DNA from: Oceanicaulis alexandrii DSM 11625
Lineage (GTDB): Bacteria > Pseudomonadota > Alphaproteobacteria > Caulobacterales > Maricaulaceae
NCBI RefSeq assembly: GCF_000420265.1
Contig: NZ_ATUP01000001.1
Location: forward strand, 62,001-126,000
Length of the DNA stretch: 64,000 nucleotides
Direction: 5' to 3'
Shown: one piece after another, positions 8,059 to 17,266 of the stretch
Position numbering within the stretch: position 1 is the first letter of the stretch
Layout: each line of letters opens with the position of its first letter
Translations under genes and position numbers: made by a program
The notes under the pieces: model-generated
What the model saw: the letters and a program-made list of their open reading frames with translations, nothing else
What the model was told of the DNA's origin: nothing
Database searches by the model: none

Positions 8059-10350
8059 TTAAGCTATGCCCTGATAGAGCTTTACGAAATTCTCATCCAT
8101 CTCATCTGGGGATTGCGCGGCCTCCGGGGAGGCGATCGGCAATGTGATGTGAAAGACGGTCCCTACCCCAACAGTCGTGTCGAAACTGACCTCGCCATCA
8201 AAAGCCTCGATGAGAGTTTTGGTGATGTTCAGCCCCAACCCGTTTCCGCCGACCCGGCGGGTGGTGGAGCTATCCGCCTGGGAGAACCGGTCAAACAGGC
8301 GAGACTGAAAATCTTCAGGAATGCCGGGTCCATTATCAGACACAGAGATGCGAATGCTCTGACCGGCCATGTTTTGCGTCGAAACAGTGACCACCTCGCC
8401 GTTCGGCGAGTATTTGGCTGCGTTCGATAATAGATTCACAAGCGCCTGGTTGAAGCGCGAAACGTCAAGCCGCACCGGCGGATCATCCGCCTGCAGATCC
8501 AGCTTGAACGTCACGCCATGCTCTTCGCCAAGCATGCGATGGCTCTCAACCACATCCTGAACCAGATCATCGCACGGGATGATCTGCATGCGGTATTCAA
8601 GTTTTCCGGCGGCGATCTTCTCAAGATCCAGGATATCGTTGACCAGAAGAGTCAGGCGATCGCAGCTGCGCTGCGCCATGTTCAAAAGCATCGAGGCCTT
8701 GTCATCATCGTTAAGCTTTGTCTCGAGCCGCTTTTTCAGCAAACTGAGGGAACCGAGCATGGATGTCAGAGGCGTCCTCAGCTCATGGTTCACAGTTGAA
8801 ACAAACTCATCCTTCATCACCTCCATCTGCTTTCGCGCGCTGATATCGCGCATCAGCAGACTGAACAGCAATGTGTCAGGCTTCTGCACTTCGCTAAGCG
8901 TCAGCTCCACATGCAGAGGCGTGGAGTTTTTCTGTTTGGCGACAGCCTCAAATGTCTCTCCCACAAGATGATGATCTATGAAGCAGGGAATCTGTTTGAA
9001 AGCGCCGTCACGTTCCAGGCGCGCGCCGTCAGGAAGCAGTACTGAAACATCTTGCCCGACCAGCTCGTTTTCAGCGTAACCGAACATGAAGCTCGCGGCG
9101 GGGTTCATCGCCTGAATGGCGCCGTCCGGCGTGATCAGGATCAGTCCATCAATGATATTTTCAAATGTGTTGGCAGTCAGCTCATTCTCTTCCAACGCCC
9201 GGATCATGTCGCAGAAAGCCCGCCCGAGTTCTCCGATTTCATCATTATCGCTAACGTCCAGATCCATCGGGGTGCGGTTTTGACCATAACTGCGAACCGC
9301 ATCGGTCAACTGTCCCAGTGGACGTGTCAGACTGGTCACAAACAACAAGGACCCGATCGCCGTCAGCACAACCAGGCTGACAGCGAGTAAAATGGATTGT
9401 TGGCGAATGGCGTACGCCCCGACCATCAGTTCATGCGTGGGTTCGCCGATCAAGACGCGGAAATCGATTCCTTGACCATCTTGGCCCGTCTGAAATCTAT
9501 AAGAAGCGTATGTGACCCCCTCCGCATCAAAGAGGTCATCGCCATCCCGACTGAGAAGCTCAGGCGGATCGAACCCCTCTTCGAAAGAAAACTGCGAGTT
9601 CATGATCCCGTCGGATGGGCTGTAATGAATGTAATTGTTGTAGGAATCCGAGATGTATACGTCATAGGTGGGCGTTGCGGCCGCCAGCGCATTCTCAAGG
9701 ACGATGCGAATGTCGGCATTGATCACCAGCATTCCATAAAGTTGGCCATCAGACCTCGCGACGGGAAGAACCGTGCGGACTGTGGGCACCTGATCAGGAG
9801 CTGGCGCCCCCTGCTCTCTATTGACGGTTATTGGAGAGGTGTAGGTCGAGGATGGTCTCGTTGAGAGTGCGGCTTGAAAGTAGAATTCGTCACTTTTGCG
9901 CTGAAGCGCTGACCGGGGTACAACGCGGATCTCACCTTCCATCCGGTCCACGCGGACAATTTCACGTCCCTGATCCGCCAATCCTATGAATCGTAATTGG
10001 GTGTACTCGCTCTGAACCTGAAGGTGCGAAGTGAAAATCGCTTCGAGCCGTTCACGCCAGGTCTCATACAAACTGCCGTCGTATGGATCGACGCCGCCAT
10101 TCGCCTGCGCCCGGATCATGCCATCAATGGGAGGGGTGTTTCTGAGGATGAATGCATGATCATTCGCGATCTGAAACGCGCTTTCCAGATGTGCAGAAAT
10201 CGCTCTCGCTTCAGCGTATAATTCAGCCTCAGCCGCAGCACGGCTCATTGATCGTGCTTGAATGAAATTGGCGAAGCCGACAACCATAGCCACCGATACG
10301 GTGACTGTGACCACCAACACCAATATCCTGGTTCGCAATGAAACGGACAT
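8059..10350 (-). CDS. Membrane sensor histidine kinase (extracytoplasmic sensor-HAMP-PAS-HisKA-HATPase)
   Basis: 763 residues from the ATG at 10350; a GTG at 10392 would add 14 residues. It has an N-terminal membrane helix (ILVLVVTVTVSVAMVVGF) and a large periplasmic region of about 300 residues that looks like a double-Cache sensor (YRFQTGQDGQGIDFRVLIGE). A second helix (ILLAVSLVVLTAIGSLLFV) follows, then HAMP, a PAS domain (NIIDGLILITPDGAIQAMNP), an H-box (STVNHELRTPLTSMLGSL), an N-box (NLLSNAAKYSPNG) and G-boxes (DNGPGIPEDF, GNGLGLNITK). All catalytic motifs are intact. It probably forms an operon with the receiver gene just downstream. The ligand is unknown; Cache domains usually bind small organic molecules. 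Confidence 0.92.
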   Translation of the reverse strand: MSVSLRTRILVLVVTVTVSVAMVVGFANFIQARSMSRAAAEAELYAEARAISAHLESAFQIANDHAFILRNTPPIDGMIRAQANGGVDPYDGSLYETWRERLEAIFTSHLQVQSEYTQLRFIGLADQGREIVRVDRMEGEIRVVPRSALQRKSDEFYFQAALSTRPSSTYTSPITVNREQGAPAPDQVPTVRTVLPVARSDGQLYGMLVINADIRIVLENALAAATPTYDVYISDSYNNYIHYSPSDGIMNSQFSFEEGFDPPELLSRDGDDLFDAEGVTYASYRFQTGQDGQGIDFRVLIGEPTHELMVGAYAIRQQSILLAVSLVVLTAIGSLLFVTSLTRPLGQLTDAVRSYGQNRTPMDLDVSDNDEIGELGRAFCDMIRALEENELTANTFENIIDGLILITPDGAIQAMNPAASFMFGYAENELVGQDVSVLLPDGARLERDGAFKQIPCFIDHHLVGETFEAVAKQKNSTPLHVELTLSEVQKPDTLLFSLLMRDISARKQMEVMKDEFVSTVNHELRTPLTSMLGSLSLLKKRLETKLNDDDKASMLLNMAQRSCDRLTLLVNDILDLEKIAAGKLEYRMQIIPCDDLVQDVVESHRMLGEEHGVTFKLDLQADDPPVRLDVSRFNQALVNLLSNAAKYSPNGEVVTVSTQNMAGQSIRISVSDNGPGIPEDFQSRLFDRFSQADSSTTRRVGGNGLGLNITKTLIEAFDGEVSFDTTVGVGTVFHITLPIASPEAAQSPDEMDENFVKLYQGIA

Positions 10351-10512
10351 GAAATCAAACAGACCTGCAACGAACACAACCAGTGAACGCACTCAGAGTC
10401 GTTTACGCCATTGAATAAACATTAAACCATCAAAACATTCCGCTCTCGCGCACGAATTCCGCTCCCCACACTTCCCGGAACACCGGGCCAGAAACCTCCC
10501 TTGAAGGCGTCC

Positions 10513-11364
10513 ATGACCCACACACCGACCACGACGAACGGCTTTCCTCATCGAAACCGTGAAGCGATCAATTCAAACCAGACAAGCGCTCTAGACCGAC
10601 TGCTAGCCATCATGGATCGGCTTCGGGATCCCGATGGCGGATGCCCGTGGGATGTGGAGCAAAGCTTCGAAACCATCGCTCCCTATACGATTGAAGAAGC
10701 CTATGAAGTCGCCGACGCCATTGAGCGCCAGGACATGGCGGACCTGAGGGACGAGCTGGGCGACCTCCTGTTTCAGGTCGTCTTTCACAGCCAGATGGCG
10801 GAAGAAGCTGGCGAGTTCCGCTTTGAAGACGTGGCGGATTCAATCAGTGAGAAGATGCTGCGACGCCACCCGCATGTATTCGCCGGCGCGGACCCCAGAG
10901 ACGCTCAGGCCCAGATACAGGCGTGGGAGGCTGTCAAAGCGGAAGAACGCGCCAGAAGCGGCAAGACCGACACGTCTGTACTGGCCAACCTTCCAACCGC
11001 GCTGCCCGCCCTCCTCCGAGCCGAAAAGCTGTCAAAACGGGCGGCCCGTGTCGGGTTCGACTGGCCTGATCTGAGCTCGGTTTTCGACAAGATCGAAGAA
11101 GAAATCAATGAGGTCAAAGAGGCGATCGAAGAGCGTGACCCTGACCATATTCAAGAAGAGATCGGGGATGTGCTCTTTGCGGTCGCCAATCTTGCACGCA
11201 AGCTCAAGATCGATCCGGAAACCGCGCTGCGCGGGACCAACGCCAAATTTGACAGGCGTTTTCGCGCCATCGAAACCCGGCTGAGCACGCAAGGCTCATC
11301 TGTTCAGGAAGCGGATCTTGAGACGATGGAAAGCCTCTGGCTTGAAGTGAAAACCACCGAATAG
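10513..11364 (+). CDS. mazG: Nucleoside triphosphate pyrophosphohydrolase MazG
   Basis: 283 residues from the ATG at 10513, preceded by GAAGG; a TTG at 10501 adds four residues. MazG hydrolyses (d)NTPs to NMP and pyrophosphate and in some bacteria tempers stringent or stress responses. Two MazG repeats are visible. The first, about 25-130, contains GGCPWDVEQSFETIAPYTIE, EEAYEVADAI and DELGDLLFQVVFHS, the metal-binding EExxE and ExxD sets. The second, about 180-280, contains KIEEEINEVKEAIEE and EEIGDVLFAVANLAR. The length and two-domain layout are those of the E. coli-type enzyme. It converges on hflX with only 5 bp between the stop codons; in related genomes mazG usually sits beside hflX. Confidence 0.95.
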   Translation: MTHTPTTTNGFPHRNREAINSNQTSALDRLLAIMDRLRDPDGGCPWDVEQSFETIAPYTIEEAYEVADAIERQDMADLRDELGDLLFQVVFHSQMAEEAGEFRFEDVADSISEKMLRRHPHVFAGADPRDAQAQIQAWEAVKAEERARSGKTDTSVLANLPTALPALLRAEKLSKRAARVGFDWPDLSSVFDKIEEEINEVKEAIEERDPDHIQEEIGDVLFAVANLARKLKIDPETALRGTNAKFDRRFRAIETRLSTQGSSVQEADLETMESLWLEVKTTE

Positions 11365-11369
11365 GCGCT

Positions 11370-12701
11370 TCACTCGGCAGGCGTTTCCAGTCCGTCAAGC
11401 GCGCCATAGCGCTGACGCAAACGGCCCGCATCGGCGACGCTCAACCGGGCGTGAACGCTCACTCTGCCCGTTTGCGTATCCGTCTGTTCTGACAAGATCG
11501 CGCCGTGGCGGTGCACGAAAGCGAGCGCTTCTGCGTCCGAAGGGCCGAACTCCAACCTCAGCGCCACATCATTCACTGAAAGCGCCAGCTCGACCTGGTC
11601 GAGCAAGGCGTCAACGCCCAGCCCCGTCACCGCCGAGGTCACGATACATACAGGTGCGTCTTGCGACTTGGGAAGTTTGGCGCGCCAGACCAGCTCTTCC
11701 TGGTCCTCCAAGGGGAGTTGATCCGATTTATTCCAGGCCTCGATCACAGGCTGGTCCGCCTCGGCTCCGGCGCCAAGGGCGGCCAGTACTTCTTCCACAT
11801 CCGCCTTGCGCCCCTCATGGTCAGGATCCGCCATGTCGCGCACATGGATCAGCACATCCGCCTCGATGACCTCTTCCAGAGTCGCCCGGAAAGCAGCGAT
11901 CAACTCGGTCGGAAGATCTGTGATGAAGCCCACCGTGTCGCTCATAAGCACACGCCGGCCCGAAGGCAGCTTCACCCCGCGCACGGTCGGGTCGAGCGTT
12001 GCGAAAGGCATGTCCTTGGCCAGAACCTGCGCGTTGGACAGCAGGTTAAACAATGTGGATTTGCCCGCATTGGTGTAGCCAACCAGCGCGACCGTCGGCC
12101 AAGGGGCGGCCAGACGCTTCTTGCGATGCAGCTTGCGCGTGCGTTTGACCTCGTCGAGCTCCCGACGGAGCTTGGCCATCTTGTCCGCCAGCAGGCGACG
12201 GTCGGTCTCGATCTGGGTTTCACCCGGCCCGGCCAGAAAGCCGCGACCGCCGCGCTGACGCTCAAGGTGGGTCCAGGTGCGTACAAGGCGCGAGCGTTCA
12301 TACGCCAGACGCGCCAGCTCGACCTGCAAGCGCCCTTCGCGGGTCTGCGCGCGCAGACCAAAGATTTCCAGGATCAGACCGGTCCGGTCAATGACCTTGG
12401 CGTTGAGCTTCTTTTCGAGATTGCGTTGCTGAATAGGGCTGAGGGCGGCGTCAACAATAACGACCGTGACCTCAAGCTCCTCAACACGCTCGGCGATCTG
12501 TTCGATCTTACCCGAGCCGAAGAACCCGCCGGCTTCAACACGACGCAAGGGCTCGATACGCGCTTCAGCGGTGACCAGATCCAGAGCTTGCGCCAGCCCG
12601 ATGGCCTCTTCCAGACGCGCCTGAGCGCGGTTGGCGTCCGTCCCCGGATATTGCGGAGACAGGATGAGAGCGGTTTGCGGCGCGGGCTTTCGGTCGATCA
12701 A
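11370..12701 (-). CDS. hflX: GTPase HflX
   Basis: 443 residues. HflX is a ribosome-associated GTPase that splits or rescues stalled 70S ribosomes. The N-terminal HflX domain with a long coiled segment ([18 protein letters not shown]) and the signature [14 protein letters not shown] are present, followed by the G domain with G1 [13 protein letters not shown]3 DTVGF and G4 NKSD. The start is a TTG whose codon overlaps the hfq stop (TTGA, 4-bp overlap), indicating translational coupling to hfq. The C-terminal tail is short and rich in Arg and Leu. Confidence 0.96.
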   Translation of the reverse strand: MIDRKPAPQTALILSPQYPGTDANRAQARLEEAIGLAQALDLVTAEARIEPLRRVEAGGFFGSGKIEQIAERVEELEVTVVIVDAALSPIQQRNLEKKLNAKVIDRTGLILEIFGLRAQTREGRLQVELARLAYERSRLVRTWTHLERQRGGRGFLAGPGETQIETDRRLLADKMAKLRRELDEVKRTRKLHRKKRLAAPWPTVALVGYTNAGKSTLFNLLSNAQVLAKDMPFATLDPTVRGVKLPSGRRVLMSDTVGFITDLPTELIAAFRATLEEVIEADVLIHVRDMADPDHEGRKADVEEVLAALGAGAEADQPVIEAWNKSDQLPLEDQEELVWRAKLPKSQDAPVCIVTSAVTGLGVDALLDQVELALSVNDVALRLEFGPSDAEALAFVHRHGAILSEQTDTQTGRVSVHARLSVADAGRLRQRYGALDGLETPAE

Positions 12702-12955
12702 TCCTCGGCGTCTCCTTCAGCCTCGTCCTTGTCGAAAAGCTGGACGGGCTGGCTTGGCATGATGGTGGAAATAGCGTGCTTGTAGACAAGCTGAATCTGA
12801 CCTTCGCGGCGCAACAGCACGCAAAAATTGTCAAACCAGGTCACAACACCCTGAAGCTTCACGCCATTGACGAGAAAGATGGTGAGCGGAGTCTTGCCCT
12901 TGCGAACGGTGTTGAGAAAAACGTCCTGCAGGTTTTGTTTCTTATCGTTAGACAT
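12698..12955 (-). CDS. hfq: RNA chaperone Hfq
   Basis: 85 residues. It forms hexameric rings that bind small RNAs and A-rich mRNA. Both Sm motifs are visible: Sm1 with [20 protein letters not shown] and Sm2 with [15 protein letters not shown], where YKHA is the Hfq-specific signature. A short acidic tail follows. It is coupled by a 4-bp overlap to hflX, and the 103-bp gap to trkH upstream gives room for its own promoter. The upstream leader includes a GGCGCA/TGCGCC hairpin (about 12980-12997) of unknown significance. Confidence 0.97.
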   Translation of the reverse strand: MSNDKKQNLQDVFLNTVRKGKTPLTIFLVNGVKLQGVVTWFDNFCVLLRREGQIQLVYKHAISTIMPSQPVQLFDKDEAEGDAED

Positions 12956-13058
12956 TGGCCTTATCGCACAAAAGTTCCCGGCGCAGTCCGTGCGCCCCCA
13001 AAAGCTAGGTAAACATACCTTGGCCCGGCTGCAACCGACTTGCCCGCAGGGGCCTCAG

Positions 13059-14453
13059 TCAGTCGCGGGCGAAAATCACGTAAATGGCGGCCGCTGCGGC
13101 CAGAACTTCAAGGCGCCCCAGCACCATGATGGCGGCGGAAACCGCAAGCGTGGCAGGGGAAAGCGCAGCAAAATCAACGCCTGCCAGGGGGCCCGCATTG
13201 ACCAGTGAAGCCGCCGACACCGCCCAGCTGTCATGAAAGCTTGCGCCGGTCATCCCAAGAGCGACCGCCCCAAGACCTAAAGCCGCCGGATAGGCCAGCG
13301 CATACACCCAGACACCCGTCAGAGCCGAATCGCTGACTGGCCTGCCGATAAAGCGGGTGCGCACGGCCGCAGACGGATGGCTGAGGCTGGATAGCTCACC
13401 GCCCGCGCGTCTCAGAAGCAGCAGAATGCGCGGCATTTTTATTCCGCCAGACGTCGAGATCGTCGAGCCGCCCGCCATGGCGAGAAGAACCAGCAAGGTC
13501 AGGGGCAAAACCGGTTGCGACGCCGTCTGGTATCCCGTGGTGGTGATGGCGAACAGCATATCGAGGCCGGACGCCCATGCGTGGGAGATATCGATTGTCA
13601 CAGCCGCATAAAGCGCCGCCCCCAGCCCCAGCACCAACATGGCGCGCAATTCGCCTGTCCCTCGGCTGATCCGGCGGCGCGACGCCAGATCATATTGCAC
13701 CGCCATGTTCCAGGCGCCCATCAGGCACAAGAGCGCAAGAACGCCCTGGGCGGCGGGCGACAACCAGACATCAAGCGCCCCAGATTGTGGAGCCAGACCG
13801 GCTGTGGCGATGCCTGACAGCGCCAGGCACAGGCTATCAAACGGATCCGTGCCGAGCAGCATCAGCAGCACAAAGCCCGCCAGGGTCACACCCACATAGA
13901 TCGCGCCGAATCGGCGAAGCGCGCGTCCGAAATTTGTGAACAGGTCAGAGTGCTCGACCGTCAGCAGGTAAGTCCGGCGCAAGCCGACCCCGCGGCGATC
14001 AAGCGCTGCAAACACAGTCGCAGCCAGAACCAGGCTTCCCAATCCGCCCAGCCAGGCCAAAACACACCGCCATAGCGTGATTGAAACGCCCGCCTCTTCC
14101 GGGCTTTTTATAATCGCGCCCGTGGTGGTCAAAGCCGAATAAGCCTCGAAAATTCCAGCAGGCATGGAGCCTGTCGCGGCGATCAGCGGCGGCGCCGCCA
14201 GCAGAGGCACCAGAACCCAACCAAAAAACGCCAGCCGCAAGGCGGCGCTGGCGCCGGCCGGGCGATTGACCTGCCCGGTCCCGGCGAGAACGATGCCGCC
14301 GATAAACGCGCCCGAAGCCACCGTCACGGTAAAGCCGCGCGCTATATCCCCTCGTCCTTCAAGCCCTGCGAACAAGATGAAGGGCAGAGCGGCCAGGCTG
14401 ATGAAAATCATGCACCAGGCCAGAGCGCGAAAGAAGCGTGGCGACCATTTCAT
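13059..14453 (-). CDS. trkH: Trk-type potassium uptake transmembrane subunit TrkH
   Basis: 464 residues, mostly membrane helices arranged as the repeated M1-P-M2 units of the Trk/Ktr/HKT superfamily. The pore-loop region near SGGIKMPRILLLLRRAGGEL matches the TrkH signature, and other filter-like loops are seen near SALTTTGAI, SGIATAGLAP and AITTTGYQTA. It forms the K+ channel whose gate is controlled by the TrkA ring. It lies 4 bp downstream of trkA, so both subunits are co-translated. Confidence 0.93.
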   Translation of the reverse strand: MKWSPRFFRALAWCMIFISLAALPFILFAGLEGRGDIARGFTVTVASGAFIGGIVLAGTGQVNRPAGASAALRLAFFGWVLVPLLAAPPLIAATGSMPAGIFEAYSALTTTGAIIKSPEEAGVSITLWRCVLAWLGGLGSLVLAATVFAALDRRGVGLRRTYLLTVEHSDLFTNFGRALRRFGAIYVGVTLAGFVLLMLLGTDPFDSLCLALSGIATAGLAPQSGALDVWLSPAAQGVLALLCLMGAWNMAVQYDLASRRRISRGTGELRAMLVLGLGAALYAAVTIDISHAWASGLDMLFAITTTGYQTASQPVLPLTLLVLLAMAGGSTISTSGGIKMPRILLLLRRAGGELSSLSHPSAAVRTRFIGRPVSDSALTGVWVYALAYPAALGLGAVALGMTGASFHDSWAVSAASLVNAGPLAGVDFAALSPATLAVSAAIMVLGRLEVLAAAAAIYVIFARD

Positions 14454-14457
14454 GGAC

Positions 14458-15831
14458 CTAGAAATATTCCAGGCTGACGCGGAACAATTGCTCCACCTTC
14501 GGCACTGAAGCCTTCAGCGCGAAAAAGATCACGCGGTCATTTTCCTGAATGACAACGGAGTCCCTACGGAAATAAACGCGGTCCCCGCGCACCATGGCGC
14601 AGATCGCCACACCTTCTGGCGGCTCAAGCGTGCTGAGATTTTGTCCCACCAGAGGCGATGTGGACAGGGTGACCCCTTCCAGAGCTTCAGCCATGCCGTC
14701 ACCCATGGTCTGAAGACCCGTGATCCGTCCACGCCGGATATGCTGCAGGATGGTGGAGACGGTGACCGCGCGGGGGTCGATCATCACGTCTACGTCCAGC
14801 GCTTCCTGGACGGGATGGAACGCCTGATTGTTCACCAGACACAGCGAGCGCGCCGCGCCTTCTTTCTTGGCCATGACCCCGCTGAGCAAGTTCACCTTGT
14901 CGTCATTGGTCAGACACAGCGCCAATTCAGCGTCTTCAACGCCAGCTTCTCGCAGCACGTCCCGGTCGAGACCATCACCATGCAGCACCACTGTTCGGCG
15001 CAGCGCGTCAGCGGCTTGTTCAGCCTGGGCCTTGTCATTCTCGATCAACCTCACCCGAACGCCGCCGACGCGTTCGAGCGCTTTGGCCACATAAAGCCCG
15101 ATATTACCCGCTCCGACGATCACCACCCGGCGAGCCCGAGGCGCAGCGCGGCCAAACACGTCCAGAGCCCGCTTCACATGCCCGGCGGCCAGGCTGACAT
15201 AAATGCTGTCGCCCGGCATCAACGGATCATCGTCCTGAGGAATGAACAGGGTCTGGTCACGCTGTACGCCCACAATGTCGAAGCCCAGATCAGGGAACAG
15301 CTCCGCCATCTGTGCGCGCGTGCTGGCGGCGACAGGCGATTGCTCGTCCACACGCAGGCCCAACACCTGAACGCGGCTATTGGCGAAAGGCGCGGTTGCG
15401 AAAGCGCCTGGCGTCTCGAGCCGCTGCAAGATCGAGCGGCTGACTTCAAGCTCAGGGGAAATCGTCACATCGATCGGCAAGGCGCCCATCGAAAAGAGAT
15501 CGCCCCAGCGTTTATCAAGATAGCTCTGCGCCCTCACCCGCGCGATACGCGTCGGGGTGTTGAACAGTGAGTGCGCCACCTGACAGGCGACCATGTTGGT
15601 CTCGTCAGAATACGTCACCGCCACCAGCAAATCCGCATCCCGGATGCCGGCGCGATCCAGGACATCGGGGTGTGAGCCATGGCCCACCACGCCGCGCACA
15701 TCGAGATCGGTCGTGACCTTGTCGATAAGTTCACGCGACCAATCCACGACGGTGACGGCATTGCCTTCGGAGGCGAGCTCTCTGGCGATGCCGTAACCCA
15801 CACGGCCGGCCCCACACACAACAGCTTTCAT
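14458..15831 (-). CDS. trkA: Trk system potassium uptake regulatory protein TrkA
   Basis: 457 residues with the duplicated RCK layout of TrkA. The first Rossmann NAD-binding domain begins at residue 1 (VVCGAGRVGYGIARELASEG), then comes a TrkA-C domain, a second Rossmann domain (RVVIVGAGNIGLYVAKALE) and a second TrkA-C domain. Cytosolic TrkA binds NAD(H)/ATP and gates TrkH. It sits between ntrX and trkH in the conserved alphaproteobacterial ntr-trk order, with 20 bp to ntrX. Confidence 0.95.
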   Translation of the reverse strand: MKAVVCGAGRVGYGIARELASEGNAVTVVDWSRELIDKVTTDLDVRGVVGHGSHPDVLDRAGIRDADLLVAVTYSDETNMVACQVAHSLFNTPTRIARVRAQSYLDKRWGDLFSMGALPIDVTISPELEVSRSILQRLETPGAFATAPFANSRVQVLGLRVDEQSPVAASTRAQMAELFPDLGFDIVGVQRDQTLFIPQDDDPLMPGDSIYVSLAAGHVKRALDVFGRAAPRARRVVIVGAGNIGLYVAKALERVGGVRVRLIENDKAQAEQAADALRRTVVLHGDGLDRDVLREAGVEDAELALCLTNDDKVNLLSGVMAKKEGAARSLCLVNNQAFHPVQEALDVDVMIDPRAVTVSTILQHIRRGRITGLQTMGDGMAEALEGVTLSTSPLVGQNLSTLEPPEGVAICAMVRGDRVYFRRDSVVIQENDRVIFFALKASVPKVEQLFRVSLEYF

Positions 15832-15851
15832 GAGATGATTTCAGCCGGCCT

Positions 15852-17261
15852 CTAGCCAGCGTCCTCTGTATCGACGTCATCACCTTTGCGGTTCAAACTC
15901 GCTACGCCCAGAGTCTTCAGCTTGCGATGGAGCGCTGAGCGTTCCATGCCGATGAAATTGGCCGTGCGCGAGATATTGCCGCCAAACCGGTTGATCTGCG
16001 CCTTGAGATATTCACGCTCGAAATTCTCACGCGCATCGCGCAAGGGCAAGGCGATCATGCGCTCGGCGTCGAGACCGGTCTCTGCGCTGGTCGCGCGTCC
16101 CGCCACTTCAGACGGCAGGGAATCCAGCGTCACAGGCTCATCGGGCGATCCGGTGGCGAGAATAAGCAGGCGTTCGACGTTATTGCGCAGTTGACGCACA
16201 TTGCCCGGCCAGTCATGCGCCTGCAGCGCCGCCATGGCGTCCTCGCCGATCTTGCGCATGGGCAGGCCTGACATCGCCGTCAGACGCTCGAGGAAGTGAT
16301 TGACCAGAAGCGGAATGTCTTCTCGCCGCTGGGACAGAGACGGCACGTCCAGCGGCACGACCGCCAAACGGTGAAACAAGTCTTCGCGGAACTGCCCCTG
16401 CTCGATCATGCCTTGCAGATCCCGCGCCGTGGAGGACAGAACGCGCACATTGACCTGGACATCCTGAGCGCCGCCAATCCGGCGAAAGCGCTGCTCGACC
16501 AGCATGCGCAGCAGTTTGGCCTGGGTCGCGATCGGCATGTCGCCGACCTCATCGAGGAAAAGCGTCCCACCATGGGCCTGTTCAAGAAAGCCGACGCGCT
16601 CAACACCGCTTTCAGATTCCGCGCCGAACAGCTCCGCTTCAACCCGTTCAGGCGCCATCATCGCCGCCGAGACCGGAATAAAGGGACCATCGGCCCGGGT
16701 GGACTGGGTGTGGATCAGACGAGCGATCAATTCCTTGCCCGAGCCGGAGGGACCGGAGATCAGCACACGCGAATTGGTCGGCGCGACACGGTCTACAGTT
16801 TGCCGCAGTTGAACCGCCGCCGCGGACTCCCCGATCAGATCATTATGAAGTTCGGACTTGGCGCGAAGTTCCGCATTTTCACGGCGCAGTCGACTTGCTT
16901 CAAGCGCCCTCTCAACAGTCAGCAGCAACTTATCAGATTTAAAGGGCTTTTCGATAAAGTCGTAAGCCCCTTTTCGAATAGCGGCGACCGCCGTTTCGAT
17001 TGTGCCATGCCCTGAGATCACAACGACGGGCAAGTCTGGCGCAACGCGTTTGATCTCCGCAAGCAGCTCGATCCCGTCCAATCGGCTGCCCTGAAGCCAG
17101 ACATCCAGAACCGCCAAAGCCGGCTTGCGCCGCCGCACAGCCTCAAGCGCGGTATCGGAATCCCCGGCGTAACGCGGTTCATAGCCTTCATCTTCCAAAA
17201 GCCCGCCAATGAGCTCTCGAATATCGGCTTCATCATCAACAATCAGAATGTCGAGCGACAT
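15852..17261 (-). CDS. ntrX: Response regulator NtrX (AAA+, Fis-type HTH)
   Basis: 469 residues from the ATG at 17261, served by GGAGG 10 bp upstream; an in-frame TTG at 17270 is less likely. The receiver has DDE and a phospho-Asp in LAVLDVWLQG. The AAA+ domain has an intact Walker A (SGPSGSGKELIARL) and Walker B (GGTLFLDEVGDMP). Where sigma-54 activators carry GAFTGA it reads ELFGAESESGVERVGFLEQA, so the sigma-54 contact loop is missing, as known for NtrX proteins. The C-terminal Fis helix-turn-helix (FGGNISRTANFIGMERSALH) is complete. Its kinase NtrY is encoded immediately upstream. NtrX proteins control nitrogen metabolism, respiration and envelope functions in alphaproteobacteria. Confidence 0.95.
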   Translation of the reverse strand: MSLDILIVDDEADIRELIGGLLEDEGYEPRYAGDSDTALEAVRRRKPALAVLDVWLQGSRLDGIELLAEIKRVAPDLPVVVISGHGTIETAVAAIRKGAYDFIEKPFKSDKLLLTVERALEASRLRRENAELRAKSELHNDLIGESAAAVQLRQTVDRVAPTNSRVLISGPSGSGKELIARLIHTQSTRADGPFIPVSAAMMAPERVEAELFGAESESGVERVGFLEQAHGGTLFLDEVGDMPIATQAKLLRMLVEQRFRRIGGAQDVQVNVRVLSSTARDLQGMIEQGQFREDLFHRLAVVPLDVPSLSQRREDIPLLVNHFLERLTAMSGLPMRKIGEDAMAALQAHDWPGNVRQLRNNVERLLILATGSPDEPVTLDSLPSEVAGRATSAETGLDAERMIALPLRDARENFEREYLKAQINRFGGNISRTANFIGMERSALHRKLKTLGVASLNRKGDDVDTEDAG

Positions 17262-17266
17262 TGCGT

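Noticed and set aside
10420-10440. CtrA-like site near CATTAAACCAT before the kinase gene
   Set aside because: It has an extra base relative to TTAACCAT and no second half-site at proper spacing.
11661-12785. 374-codon open frame on the plus strand opposite hflX
   Set aside because: It lies entirely over hflX/hfq in a GC-rich frame, has no family resemblance and no good start context; it is a shadow of the real gene.
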